Part shown: one piece after another, positions 37,879-48,877 of the stretch
How the letters are laid out: each line of letters begins with the position of its first letter
How positions within the stretch are numbered: the stretch's first letter is position 1
Source of the DNA: Coniferiporia sulphurascens
Taxonomy: Eukaryota > Basidiomycota > Agaricomycetes > Hymenochaetales > Hymenochaetaceae
Direction: 5' to 3'
Length of the DNA: 64,000 nt
Assembly (NCBI GenBank): GCA_002794785.1
Contig: NBBA01000002.1
Span: 1,116,001 to 1,180,000 of the forward strand
Program-made: the position numbers and the translations under genes
Notes under the pieces: model-generated
What the model saw: only the letters and a program-made list of their open reading frames with translations
What the model was told of the DNA's origin: nothing
Database searches by the model: none

Positions 37879-39530
37879 ATGTCGTTTGTGATTAGTCTGT
37901 TTGTAATTGTATTTGCCGTCTTTGTAACAGGCCAGGATACTCATACTGTAGGTTAAACTTACTTATCATCCCGCAGGATCTATTTAATCCTTATTTGTTT
38001 GACAGGTAAGCGTCGGCGTCGAAGGAAGCTTTTACGACCCCCCTACCACGGACGCACTTGAGAACGACACGATAACCTTCATTTTCGGCGGAGTGTATGA
38101 CCACTTACACATCCATGTGCTCCTGTGCTAACGTCACGCAATAGTATACACGGGGTGACACAGTCATCATTTGCCGAGCCGTGCTTACCCTTGGCAGGGG
38201 GGTTCAACAGTGGTTTGACTGGTACGAATGGCAATGCAAGTGCGCAGACACCGACGTGGAATCTCCGCATTTCGAACGCCTCGGAACGTGAGTGCAATTC
38301 TCAAGAACCAGTGAGGTCCTCTCTAGATACACTTTCCCTAGCGATTTGGTTTTTCTGTCAAGCCACGGAGCCGGAGTCGCATTGCCAGGCAGGGATGGTG
38401 GGGTAAGCTCAAATGCTGACATGCGAGAGAATAATTGACTAATAGCAACACTTCTGTGCAGAGCGATAAACCCACCTTCGGCTGACATGTTCCTCCAATT
38501 TCAATCAGCGGCAAAGGCCGTTTCGGGCACACCTTCCGTACGTTTGAACCTTCTGCGGCCGATATACTTATTGAAGACCCTCTGCATGTAGCCTACACCA
38601 ACAATTGTCCTCACAGGGATTGGCGCATTTGCTACCGCACCTCCCACTACGACAGCAGTGCTAGGACCGACACCCTCCTCGTCGTCCGGTCCTTCATCTT
38701 CGACATTCAGTTCTTCATCTTCGACGCTCAGTTCTTTATCTTCAACACTTAGCTCTTCGTCGAGCTCTTCCAGCGCGTCATCCGCTGCGCCACAAACATC
38801 GTCCAAAAGCACGTCCAGTGGTGCGGCAATTGGCGGTGCTGTTGGGGGGACAGTTGGAGTTGTGATCATTGCAATCCTGAGCTTTCTTTTATTCCGCAGT
38901 CGCCGGAAGAGCGAGTCGGACTCTGACGGGATGATAGATACAATCGAACATAGCTCATCCCCCGGTGTTCGATCGAAATTCCCTGCGTCTGTTATCAGCA
39001 CTCCGACCATGAGCGCTTTCGACAGATCTTTAGGCTACGATGACGCAGAGACGAGAATTCATCAACTAGCTAGGCCCATTGACATCTCTTCTGGTTTGGA
39101 AAGGAACTCCTTCTCGTCACCATCTGATCGTACCACGAGCGATCCCGGGCCCGGGGTCGTTAACGCAGATGGAGGTCACAACCGCGAAATGCAGTTGAAA
39201 TACACTGGTTCGCGCCCCGATTTACGTACAGTGGCCACGTCAAATGCATATGACCCAGCCACGAATTCCCAGTCTTATTCCGGAACCTTCCCTTCCGAGC
39301 AGACACGCCCCGACACACAGTACCTCGAGCGTGGTCCAGAAGTCAACGTACATGAGCTCGCGAAGGAAGTTGCCGCATTGATTGGGACACCTAACAACCC
39401 AGGCAATAACCAGTCCGCCTCAATCCCCAATCGGCCCCCGCGCCAGCTTCCGAATCCTGACGATTTTATTGCTCCTCGAGGCTCGCCTTCCCTTGGGGAT
39501 GAATCAGGTCTGCCAAAATATGAGCAGTGA
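37879..39530 (+). CDS. Cupredoxin-like, serine-rich single-pass membrane protein
   Basis: About six exons. A signal peptide (MSFVISLFVIVFAVFVTGQ) leads into a cupredoxin-like domain: VSVGVEGSFYDPPT, DTITFIFGG, VTQSSFAEPCLPLAGGF, then LAIWFFCQAT...SHCQAGMVGAIN. This is the pattern of basidiomycete extracellular serine-rich proteins. A Ser-rich stalk follows (residues ~190-240 by eye), then one transmembrane segment (GTVGVVIIAILSFLLF), a basic stop-transfer RSRRK and a ~190-residue cytosolic tail ending in LPKYEQ. The copper-binding His of true cupredoxins seems absent, as is common in this family. It may be a surface sensor or adhesion protein. That role is inference. It lies between a secreted protein and the laccase array. 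Confidence 0.75.
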
Positions 39531-40537
39531 AACTACAAGCGCGGTAACGGGGTTTCAGTGCGTGTGGTTGACCAGCCTTGATTGCTGTCTAGTTTTGCTC
39601 TTGTAATGTAGCAATGTACCGACAAGATGATCCGTGTTAGCTTTAGTACTAAATTCGATGCTCTGTCCAAATGTCGTCTGGAAGGTTATATAGCGGTGGC
39701 GAGCTAGTTGATAAGATTGGCAACTACGCAACATTTACGACAAGTATAGGAAAACGCCAAATGTTGAAGGTGCTGGATCGGGTCATGCCACTAATCAATT
39801 CGGTTATGGGGTTAGTTTCTGGTGACGAATTCCCTCTTCATTGTCATTAGAGATTAATTCTCCATATAACTTTCGTATTGCGCCATCCCGAGCGGAGTCT
39901 ATTCGGAGATCATGAGCCTCCGGATGCAGGTTTGGGATCGGCGCGTGCAAGCTCCGCGGGTCAACGCGGAAGTGCGGGGTTGCATTCGGAGCCTGAAGCG
40001 TCCCTATGTAGAATCCTGGTTTGGTACGGTAAGTTCACTTTCAAGTTGATATATAATTTGGCTCCAAATAGGCTCACGCGACAGTTGGAGTGGAAGACAG
40101 CGCATAAACATCAAGCCACTATCTGCGCATATGAACGAGAATGCAAATTCTTCCATGGCGAGTAAATGCCGCCACGAGTAGACAACTATATGCGGACGCG
40201 CCGGGTCGTTCCTATTGCCTCGCTACTGAGAGTATAACACATTATATATTCTGTTTCGTTTCAATACTGTGTGTATGAAGTACGACATTATAAAGCTTCT
40301 ATAACCTCCCTACTACCCCTTCGGCCCCTCTTAGACAGGGAAAAATAGTCCAATCATTATCCCAAAGGGTAGCTTGAAGTTCTATGATGCCATGAAAACT
40401 CTTTGCCTTAGTTAGATTTTGAGAATATGCAAAAGGTAACAAGCAAGCGAGTATTATTTTGTCTGAAGGGTCCCAATGTTCGAACGTGCCAAAAGCCGCT
40501 CAGGGAGAAATGGTATCACGATTTTGATTATTTTTTC
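39531..40537. other. Intergenic region between convergent genes
   Basis: 1 kb containing the two 3' ends. One 95-codon plus-strand frame (39,878-40,165) has no recognisable motif. Otherwise AT-rich and empty. Confidence 0.5.
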
Positions 40538-43176
40538 TCACTCAAAGGCAGTGTCTGGGTCCGCGTTGGCATAATCTGGACAAAGGTTTTTCCACGCATC
40601 TAAGGGAACGTTCGTGAGCGATCAGCAGAGTAGTTTGAGTAAAGCTTAAGGCACGCACTATTCGCGGGGTCCGACGCGGCGACGGTATCAAGGCTTTCGG
40701 CGAAGACAACAGCCAGGCCACTTAGAAACGGGAACCAGGAGCAAAATAATTCAGAAATCAGAATGTGTACCCAGAGAAAAACCACTTACGCCTCCAAGTG
40801 CCAGTCTATATGACAATGCATAAACCACGGTCCCGCATTATTGGTCGTGAAGCGGAATGTGACGTTATCGTATCCGCCACCGATATTAACCGTATCACGG
40901 CGCACAGGGTTCACGTAGTTGTACTCCGTGCTACCTGCTACACGTACGACGTCGAAGTTGTGACCGTGCAGGTGCATAGGATGCTGTAACCCTCGTCAAT
41001 CGTCACATCCAGAAAAAACTCGGAGGGGGCGGAAGGAGGAAAGGGGGCCGAACGAAAACTGACTGGGAAGCCACCTGGAATGGATATCTCTATGGTGCTA
41101 TTACCGGGCAGCGCGTAGATGGAGCCGGCCGGGAGGAGATCTGCCGGGTTGGTCGTGCCTCGGAGGATCTGAAGAAGGATTGGCATGCTGGGTGATATCC
41201 AGGAGACGTTGTTGACCATATGCATTCCCGACTTTTCATTCTAAACGATAAAAGGGACTCATTTATTACGAGTACGGAAAGGAGGCGCTTTTTAGAAAGG
41301 AGAGGCGTACGAGAGCTATGACCAAGTTTAAGGCGTAGTCGACTCCTCCGGGGAACGGTTCACCGGGCTAGATGAAATAAATCAAATCAGATCCGGATGG
41401 TCATTGATATTGGTTAGGTTGAGATTTTCGTACGGCCCCCGGATTCACAAGTGGCTGTCGGCATGAGTAAAAGGACGTATTAGGGCGCTGCATCTAATAT
41501 GTAAATGAGAGAAAAAGAACCTACAGCTAAGTCAGCTTCGTTGAGTACCGTTTCGCGCTTGAAGTGGCTGGTTGTTGGCTCATAGTCTCCTGCGCCATCG
41601 TAACGCAAAATAGCAGAGTTAATGCCACCCGTAAACCCAGCCGTTCCGACCGACGGCTCGGCGCGAATCCCTAATCAAAGTCAACGTTGTTTGGGATGTC
41701 TGGTAAGATCTAAGCGTCATGGACAAGACGTACAGTAATTGCTAACTGGCTTATCTGCTGTGACAACAACAGAGTAGCGCTGAGACGAGAAGATAACAAG
41801 GGACTCGACAGTGACAGGAACTGTTTCTGTGCCATCGGCCTCTATGACGGTCATTTTATGTCCGTCTATCGAGAAGGTGTATCTATCAAAAACAGAGTAA
41901 GGTGAATACTATATTCAGCGGAGACTGTTAGAGCTGTGGAATAATCACGAAGGATAACAGCTCGTGCTAACTATGCGGAAGCGATAGCTAATAACCGGAA
42001 GTCAATAGCCGAATACTAAAGCATGCGTTTTTGCCAATGCTCACCGTTTACCGAAAGTGACACCCACGACTGCCAGGGGGGAGTCTTCTGGTCCGTTGCA
42101 AGACCGGCCGAGGCCGTTTATTGTAGTCGAGGATGGTATTCTAAGCCCCAGTCAAGGAGGTTCGAAGAAGTGCAAGTAACAAGTATCATACGGGTCAACA
42201 TTGCCTTTGTTCGGAAACAAAGACGGGGAAACGCTGTGATACCAGTCGCCAAGAACAATGACCGTGCTTTCTGTAATCCGAACCTTTGTTAAACAGAGTC
42301 CGAAATAATGTGTGTAGGCTTTACCATTGTCGATATCGTACATATCCTTGAGGGGGTCGTTAGGATCTGACCAAAATGTAAGCCTAAGTAACCCACAAAC
42401 TCTAGAATAGAGACTGACCGTAAAGGACTAGGGCGCCTCTAGTCAAGCAATCGTTAGTAAAGGCCGAATCTCATATCGTACGAGAAAGTAAAAAATACCG
42501 GAGGCCATCACAGTACTGGGTCGAGAGATGAGAATGGTACCAATATGTGCCAGACTGGTCAGGCACGCTGAAGTTATATCTATCGGAAGCAATTTTCAAA
42601 AACGATGAACGCCATGGTCATAGGCATTACGGGGGGAAAGAGTTTACAGGAAAGAGTTTCCGGGAATGATAGGACATTGATTTACCCAGGCAGGACCGTC
42701 CATCTCGTTCGTTCCGGCTTGAAAGAGGCCGTGCCAATGCTAAAATAGAAACAAAACTGGTCAAACCGATGCCGCACGTATTTCAGCAGAAAGAGGGTAC
42801 GATGCATACTACGGAGGTAGCCCGGCGCATGGAGTTGTCGGTAAGCTGGTCGACGACATTTATCTGCAAAAGGAACAATCAGGCCATTGAACCTCAATTT
42901 CGAAAAGGAAAGGCACGATTACCTGAAAATTGTCGCCGATATTCCCAGAAATCACTGGACCTGGGAACTGCCCATTGGCAACCACAGTACTAAGTATAAG
43001 CGTGATAAGCAAACCAGATTGAGCATTCAAAAGGAATGAATTACTCACGAGCGCATAAATCCATCGGGAGCGAGGTTGACATTTGAAATGGTCAGAGTCT
43101 GCGAAACAATCGCGGCGAGCGTCTGGCGCGACAAAACCAGAGCGACGAGCGGCGAGAAAAACGCGCCCTTGAGCAT
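40538..43176 (-). CDS. Laccase B (multicopper oxidase)
   Basis: About 14 exons encode a complete secreted laccase. The signal peptide is [20 protein letters not shown], followed by [19 protein letters not shown]. Copper sites are [38 protein letters not shown] and [16 protein letters not shown]. The T1 axial position is Leu (GLAVV), the class expected to have a medium rather than high redox potential. The last exon ends [12 protein letters not shown]. Splice joins checked around the whole gene keep frame, and introns fall at the same places as in the other laccases. It would oxidise phenolic substrates outside the cell with O2. It is the most diverged of the three minus-strand laccases and the downstream-most member of the tandem array. 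Confidence 0.92.
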
Positions 43177-43243
43177 GTCCTCTCTGGTTGATGCGGGTAG
43201 AGTGGAGAGGAGCTACCAAAAATTGACTACTTGAACGCTTAGC

Positions 43244-43253
43244 CTATTTATGC
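43244..43253 (-). promoter_or_regulatory. TATA-like box of laccase B
   Basis: On the minus strand GCATAAATAG lies about 70 bases before the ATG, matching the boxes of the sister laccases. Confidence 0.5.
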
Positions 43254-44666
43254 GTCCAGTGCTGTAGGCTGTTAGAAGTTAGCCATTGCTGCCATTCTGC
43301 CTCGACACTTCTATCCGGCAGAACCGTGGCAGATGGCAGACGACCCGAGATACCCATGGTAAAATGCGTTCCAGCTGTCGAAATCTCGGTTAAGCGATGT
43401 ATTGAAGTTTTCGCCTAAGCTGCGAATGGGCATACGTAAAAATAGATAAAATAAAAAAGCGCGTTTTGGAGCACGAGAAACCAGAAAAGACGCGTCAGAA
43501 GAACCTCATGCCGTGTCGCCTACTTACCGTTTGATGCGGCATGCTAGAATTGCTTGAACAAAATTACCCGTAAGCACTAGTGGTAGAGAATTGCAGGGCA
43601 ATCAAAGCTAACGGAGAACCAGACAAACACCGCTAACCCGAACTTAGAATATTTACGTAATTACTGTAAATGTTTCTCACCGGGGTATAAATCTAGACGG
43701 AGTGTACGCAGCAGCATCGTAAGCTCTTCAGCAACCGTGACACAGAACGAGTATGGCTACTATTTACTGCCTACACAAGGGAGTTTACCTCAATAACATA
43801 ACCTTATTACCAGTTTGTATTTATGCATAATTAAGTTATAGGGAAGGAATATTAGCGAAATCCGTCGCGCGACACACAATCAGAACTTGAAAGATCTGTT
43901 CGTAGCTCTCAAGCTATCCGGACTTGCCCTTGGTAGGTCACGACTAGCAAACTGCACCAAGCTCGTATAATCAATGGCAAACCTGCTACAGCCGAAGGAC
44001 GCCATACATCACGGCTCGGGAATTGCCATCATCTCCTTCGAAATGATGTTTGTCGTAGGGATGGAACTGTCTCGACCATATGCATCATTTCAATGGCGAA
44101 AATAGCCATTCCCGTGCCATGCATTGACACGGGCCGTTCGCCATATATAGCAATCTGGAGAAATACATACAGTACTCGTAGTGTCTATCTTATCATGATC
44201 GATCTTGGCACGCCCACGGGGAACCTCTAGTATCAATCACATGGTAACTTAACAAGCTATTATAAACTTCGATGCGAAGGTGTTTTTTCCTCGATCAATT
44301 TTGTGTCGGACATCGACCAGGCGGAGTTACTAATCCAGCCACGGACGCATGTCCGAGTCCGAGTCTTCCGCGTCGCACCCTCGCATGTACTGTAGATAAC
44401 ACTCGAAGATAAAGGTATCAATGGCATCATTCCGAACCCCGTTCGTACAAAGACTAGATAGGTCGTTTACTTAAAATATAAGAGATACGCGTTATTAATA
44501 CCATACATATAAAGATCGTCCTATACGCATCAATTAATTCTTCCCAGGAAAAGTCACCAATTCTGCGATTATGGGTTTCATAAATAACTTGCTCCTAGAG
44601 CTCGAATAAATATGTAGAATAAGAATGGGCAGGCAAGTGTCATCAGTCTCAACTAATTTAGTTTCA
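43254..44666. other. 1.4-kb spacer between laccases B and C
   Basis: No open frame of note. It should hold the upstream control region of laccase B and the 3' end of laccase C. No repeat of the flanking laccase promoters beyond the TATA region was noticed. Confidence 0.5.
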
Positions 44667-47337
44667 CTATGGTTGTAGCGAATACGGATACGAGTGCCGG
44701 AGTCCACCCCAGTGGGGAACGCGAAATTTGTGACTTTCGTGTCTCATCCGCTCAAATGCAATGTCCGGGTTTGCAATAAGGTAGTCGGGGCAAAGGTCGT
44801 CCCACGCAGCTAAGAAAAAACGTGTGAACGACCAGCGATATGTCCTGCAAAAGTAACGGTACTCACTCTTCACGGAGTTCGACGTAGTAATAGAATCGAT
44901 GCTTTCAGCAAAGACAACAGCCAATCCACTTGAAAAAGGAGAGAAAATATCAGTCAGAAGCAGGAATTTACGCGTGCGGAGAGGCTATCCAACTTACGCT
45001 TCCAAGTGCCAGTCAATATGGCAATGCATATACCACGGGCCTGCATTGTTGGTCGTGAAGCGGAACGTGACATTATCGCTCCCGCCGCCGATATTAACCG
45101 TGTCGCAGCGAATCGGATTGGCATAATTGTATTCAGTGCTTCCCGCGACGCGCACAACATCAAAGTTGTGTCCGTGAAGGTGGATGGGGTGCTACAAATT
45201 ACCGTCATTATCAGGACCGAGTTCTGGACAAAACATAAAGGAACATGGGAAGTGAACTTTAGAAACTGACAGGGTAGCCACCGGGCATGGAGATTTCGAT
45301 GGTGCTGTTAGAAGGCAGCGCATAGATGGAACCGGCCGGGAGGAGGTCGGCTGGGTTGGTCGTGCCGCTGAGGATCTGAAGAAGGATGGGCATGCTGGGT
45401 GCTGTCCAGGTGACGTTGTTGACCATATGCATTCCCGACGTTTCATTCTGGACGATAAAAGGGACTCATTTATTACGAGCACAGGAAAGAAGCGCTATTT
45501 AGGAAGGAGAGACGTACGAGGGCGATGACCATGTTTAAGGCGTAGTCAACTCCTCCGGGGAATGGCTCACCGGGCTAAACGGAACAGTCTAAGTCAGGTC
45601 AAGATCGCCATTACTTGAAGATAATAATTCATACGGCTCCCGGATTTACAAGGGGCTATTATCGCGGAGGAGGGATCGGTTTAGCAAGAAATATCCAATA
45701 CAAAATTGTTGAAATCCATACCGCCAAATCAGCTTCGTTGAGCACCGTCCCATTTGCAGTCTGGTTAGTCGTTGGCTCAAAATTTCTGGCGCCACCGTAG
45801 CGTAAAATGGCAGAATTGACGCCGCCGCCGAACCCGGCCGTGCCGACCGACGGCTCAGCGCGAATCCCTATTTGGCATCAGCGTCGGCGGGTGAGTCGAG
45901 TGAGAACGAGGATAGTGAATAATACGTACAATAATTGTTGATTGGCTTGTCGGCCGTAACAACGACGGAATAGCGCTGGGAAGAGAAGATCACGAGAGAG
46001 TCAACGGTGACGGGATTCGTCTCGGTGCCGTCGGCTTCGATGACAGTCATGTTGTGGCCGTCAATTGAGAAAGTATACCTGGAAGGGGAGTAATTAGACC
46101 CGGACGGACTCAAGATTCCTATTGTATTTACGAAGGGTAGCAGCTTGTGCTGACGATATGAAACCGATAACTAAACATTGGAGGTTAGCAATTAAAGGCT
46201 GAAACATATGGCGTCGCTGTACTCGCCGTAAACCATGAACGACATTGACAACGGCCAGAGGTGAGCCGGCTGGTCCATCAGACGAACGACCAAGGCCGTT
46301 GATAGTCGTTGCAGATGGTGTCCTAAGTCACAGTCAAAAAAGCAGACGGACTACATGACATAATCGACATACGGATCAACGTTGCCTTCGTTCGGAAACA
46401 AAGAAGGGGCGACACTGCTGTACCAATCACCGAGAACAATAACAGTGTCCTCTGCAAGGCCCCATCAGATGTTATCTTAGTTTTGATGCGTGAGTGCTTA
46501 CCGTTATCAATATCATACATGTGCTTAAGCGGGTCATTCGGATCTGTTCGCGGTGTGCGGAAAGATTATCTGCCGAAAAGATGTAGATTTACCGTAGAGG
46601 ACTAGAGGACCCCTAGTAGACATCCAGTATATTAGTAAAAGTCGATTATAATGTCTTTGAAAAAAGTAAAGAATTACCGAAGACCATCGCAGTATTGTGT
46701 CGAGAGATGGGAGTGGTACCAAAATGTGCCGGACTGGCCGGGGACGCTAAAGTCGTATCTACCAAGGGCGAAAATCGTAAAATGAAGATTGTAGACAGAG
46801 AGAAAATCCGGATTTACAGAAATGAGTTCCCAGGGGTAATAGGGCACTGATTAACCCAAGCTGGTCCGTCCATCTCGTTTGTTCCGGCTTGGAAGAGACC
46901 ATGCCAATGCTAATTTAGAAAGAAAGGAAAATCTATTAACTGTACATGCTTCAGAAATAACCGAGGATAGTGCTTACAACGGAGGTGGTGCGGCGCATGG
47001 TGGCATCGGTGAGCTTGTCGGTGACGAGGATCTATAGAGAAGTCAGCTCTACATCCAAGCACCGCAACAAGTGGGACAATTACCTTGAAGTTGTCGCCGA
47101 TGTTCCCGGAAATCAACGGACCAGGGAACTGCCCGTTGGCAACCACAGTGCTACATATGAGAGCAGTAAGCAACCTAGACTGGACACCTAAAAGACGAAA
47201 TATAGCTACGAGCGATTAAGACCGTCGGGAGCAAGGTCAACATTTGAAATGGTCAAATCCCGCGAAACTACCGCAGCGAACACCTGGTAGGGCAGAGCCA
47301 GAGAAACGAGAGGCGATAGAAAAGCGGCTTTGAGCAT
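44667..47337 (-). CDS. Laccase C (multicopper oxidase) with C-terminal extension
   Basis: A complete laccase with the same exon plan as A and B. The signal peptide is [20 protein letters not shown], then [12 protein letters not shown]. Copper sites are [38 protein letters not shown] and [16 protein letters not shown] (Leu axial). Three features differ from its sisters. The intron after NVVHGLR has a GC donor (GCGAGT). The residue after NPIR is Cys (NPIRCDTV) where A and B have Arg. The usual stop after AFE is lost, so the frame runs 27 residues further to 44,667. All joins keep frame, so it is probably functional. A truncated copy of its first codons survives at 5,917-5,983. Confidence 0.9.
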
Positions 47338-47406
47338 GACTCCTCAGCTCGTAGTGGGCGGGATGAGAAGAGCTGCCGGCACCGATTATCCAGAAGTCAG
47401 TCCGAA

Positions 47407-47416
47407 CTATTTATAT
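47407..47416 (-). promoter_or_regulatory. TATA-like box of laccase C
   Basis: Minus strand ATATAAATAG lies about 70 bases before the ATG. The equivalent region upstream of the truncated copy near 5,840 is recognisable but altered. Confidence 0.5.
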
Positions 47417-47667
47417 GATCCGGGTTGTTAGCCTTTCAGTTACGCGATGGATTGAAGTTCCCGCGTAACTTTTTAGGCGCAGGCGAGCACACGTAAGATC
47501 AACAGTCGATCAACGCATGACCGAAGGCATCGTGACACGCACCCATCTTCTGAGAGCTGATTTGATAAGACATTCGTGGGTTTCAGGGAGATCATTGATG
47601 GAGAAAACGTAATCCAGACAACCATAAGGAATTGGCTCTTTACAGGATCTATGCCCTGGTACGCTTC

Positions 47668-47922
47668 TATAAAATCTACGCATGTTATAGTAGATGATGA
47701 GGTGCAGTGGTAAATGTGAGAGGAGCAGGGGTTATCAGTATAAACCAATGTATTTCATGGTAGAGACCAGCTCTCCTTATATACATCTACCGTGAGCTAC
47801 ATATACTATAACTATCATAGCTCTTATCATATGGCGTTATCGTTGTGTTATTGTTCACTTAGTAAGGTGGTTGCTCATATGACCACGTACTATACTTAGT
47901 TGTTCGTTATAATTATTTAATA
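47668..47922 (-). mobile_element. 255-bp LTR- or MITE-like insertion, copy 1
   Basis: Flanked by GCTTC (47,663-47,667) and GCATC (47,923-47,927), a 5-base target duplication with one change. The left arm at 5,613-5,617 has the undisturbed single site (GATGC on plus). A second, similar copy lies at 56,378-56,634. Ends are TATAAAAT...ATTTAATA, a weak inverted repeat. On the minus strand the element carries TGTATATAAGGAGAG, promoter-like. The length, 5-base duplication and TATA box suggest a solo LTR, but the TG/CA ends typical of LTRs are missing. Confidence 0.75.
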
Positions 47923-48877
47923 GCATCTATACTGCGTCTATGAGTATGGGGTCTGGACCAGCTTTAACCCTCCTGCCAGTGACACCACGGGTAGTGGCCG
48001 TCAATGCGAATCTGTCTTTTTCCATGAACGTTGCGAACCGAGTCAAAGCTATTTACCTACATGTAATAGTATGATCGGCATCCGCCGCGCGGACGGGTCG
48101 AGTCTAGACTTCGGGCAGATAAACTGAACGGGATGACCAGGTGTGTTTATGTTCCCTGCAGGACAGAGTGGATGTAGTTCTCTGGTAGCCCGGAATTCGT
48201 ACGGTTTATTATCATAAATTGGTATCATAATACAGTACCATCTGATTACTTATGACTACTACTGTAGATGACAGTGGCAATCATACCTCAGGCATTCCGA
48301 TCCGGACCGGGAAATCCAAAGCAAGCCACACCAGGCACACATGTAATCAAGGGTACGTCGCACAAGGGCTCTTGTCGATGACTTAACAGAAGCATAAAGA
48401 TTCTATTCAGAACTTCGGTCTGAAAGGACGACGAATCAGGAAAGTTATATCAGTAGGCCATGGCGCCAGAAAAAATGGTCGAGTCACACACTTGCAATGG
48501 AACCAAACCCGGTCCTCAGCCATATTAAAGAGCTTGTGGCAGCAGAAAATAAAGCGCGAGACACTTATCACATCATTGAACTGTGTATAGCAATTCATGT
48601 GCTTGACTTTTCCGCTCTGGGGCATGTTTACAAGAATGTTTGATTTGGGAGTAGATAAAATGACGAACACAATTTCCTTTAACCATAAATACCAATTGTT
48701 ACCCTCCACGAAATATTCCCCAGAAAAAGACCAATAATTCCCCGGAGAAACTAGTTGTAACCAATGTCCTTCAATTGTACATACTCATAAATCTTAGATT
48801 CCTTTGTTGAGCGAATACTGTCAGGCGCCGGAGTTCCTTAGGAAGGGAACGACGATAATTTAACTCCGCGATCCATT

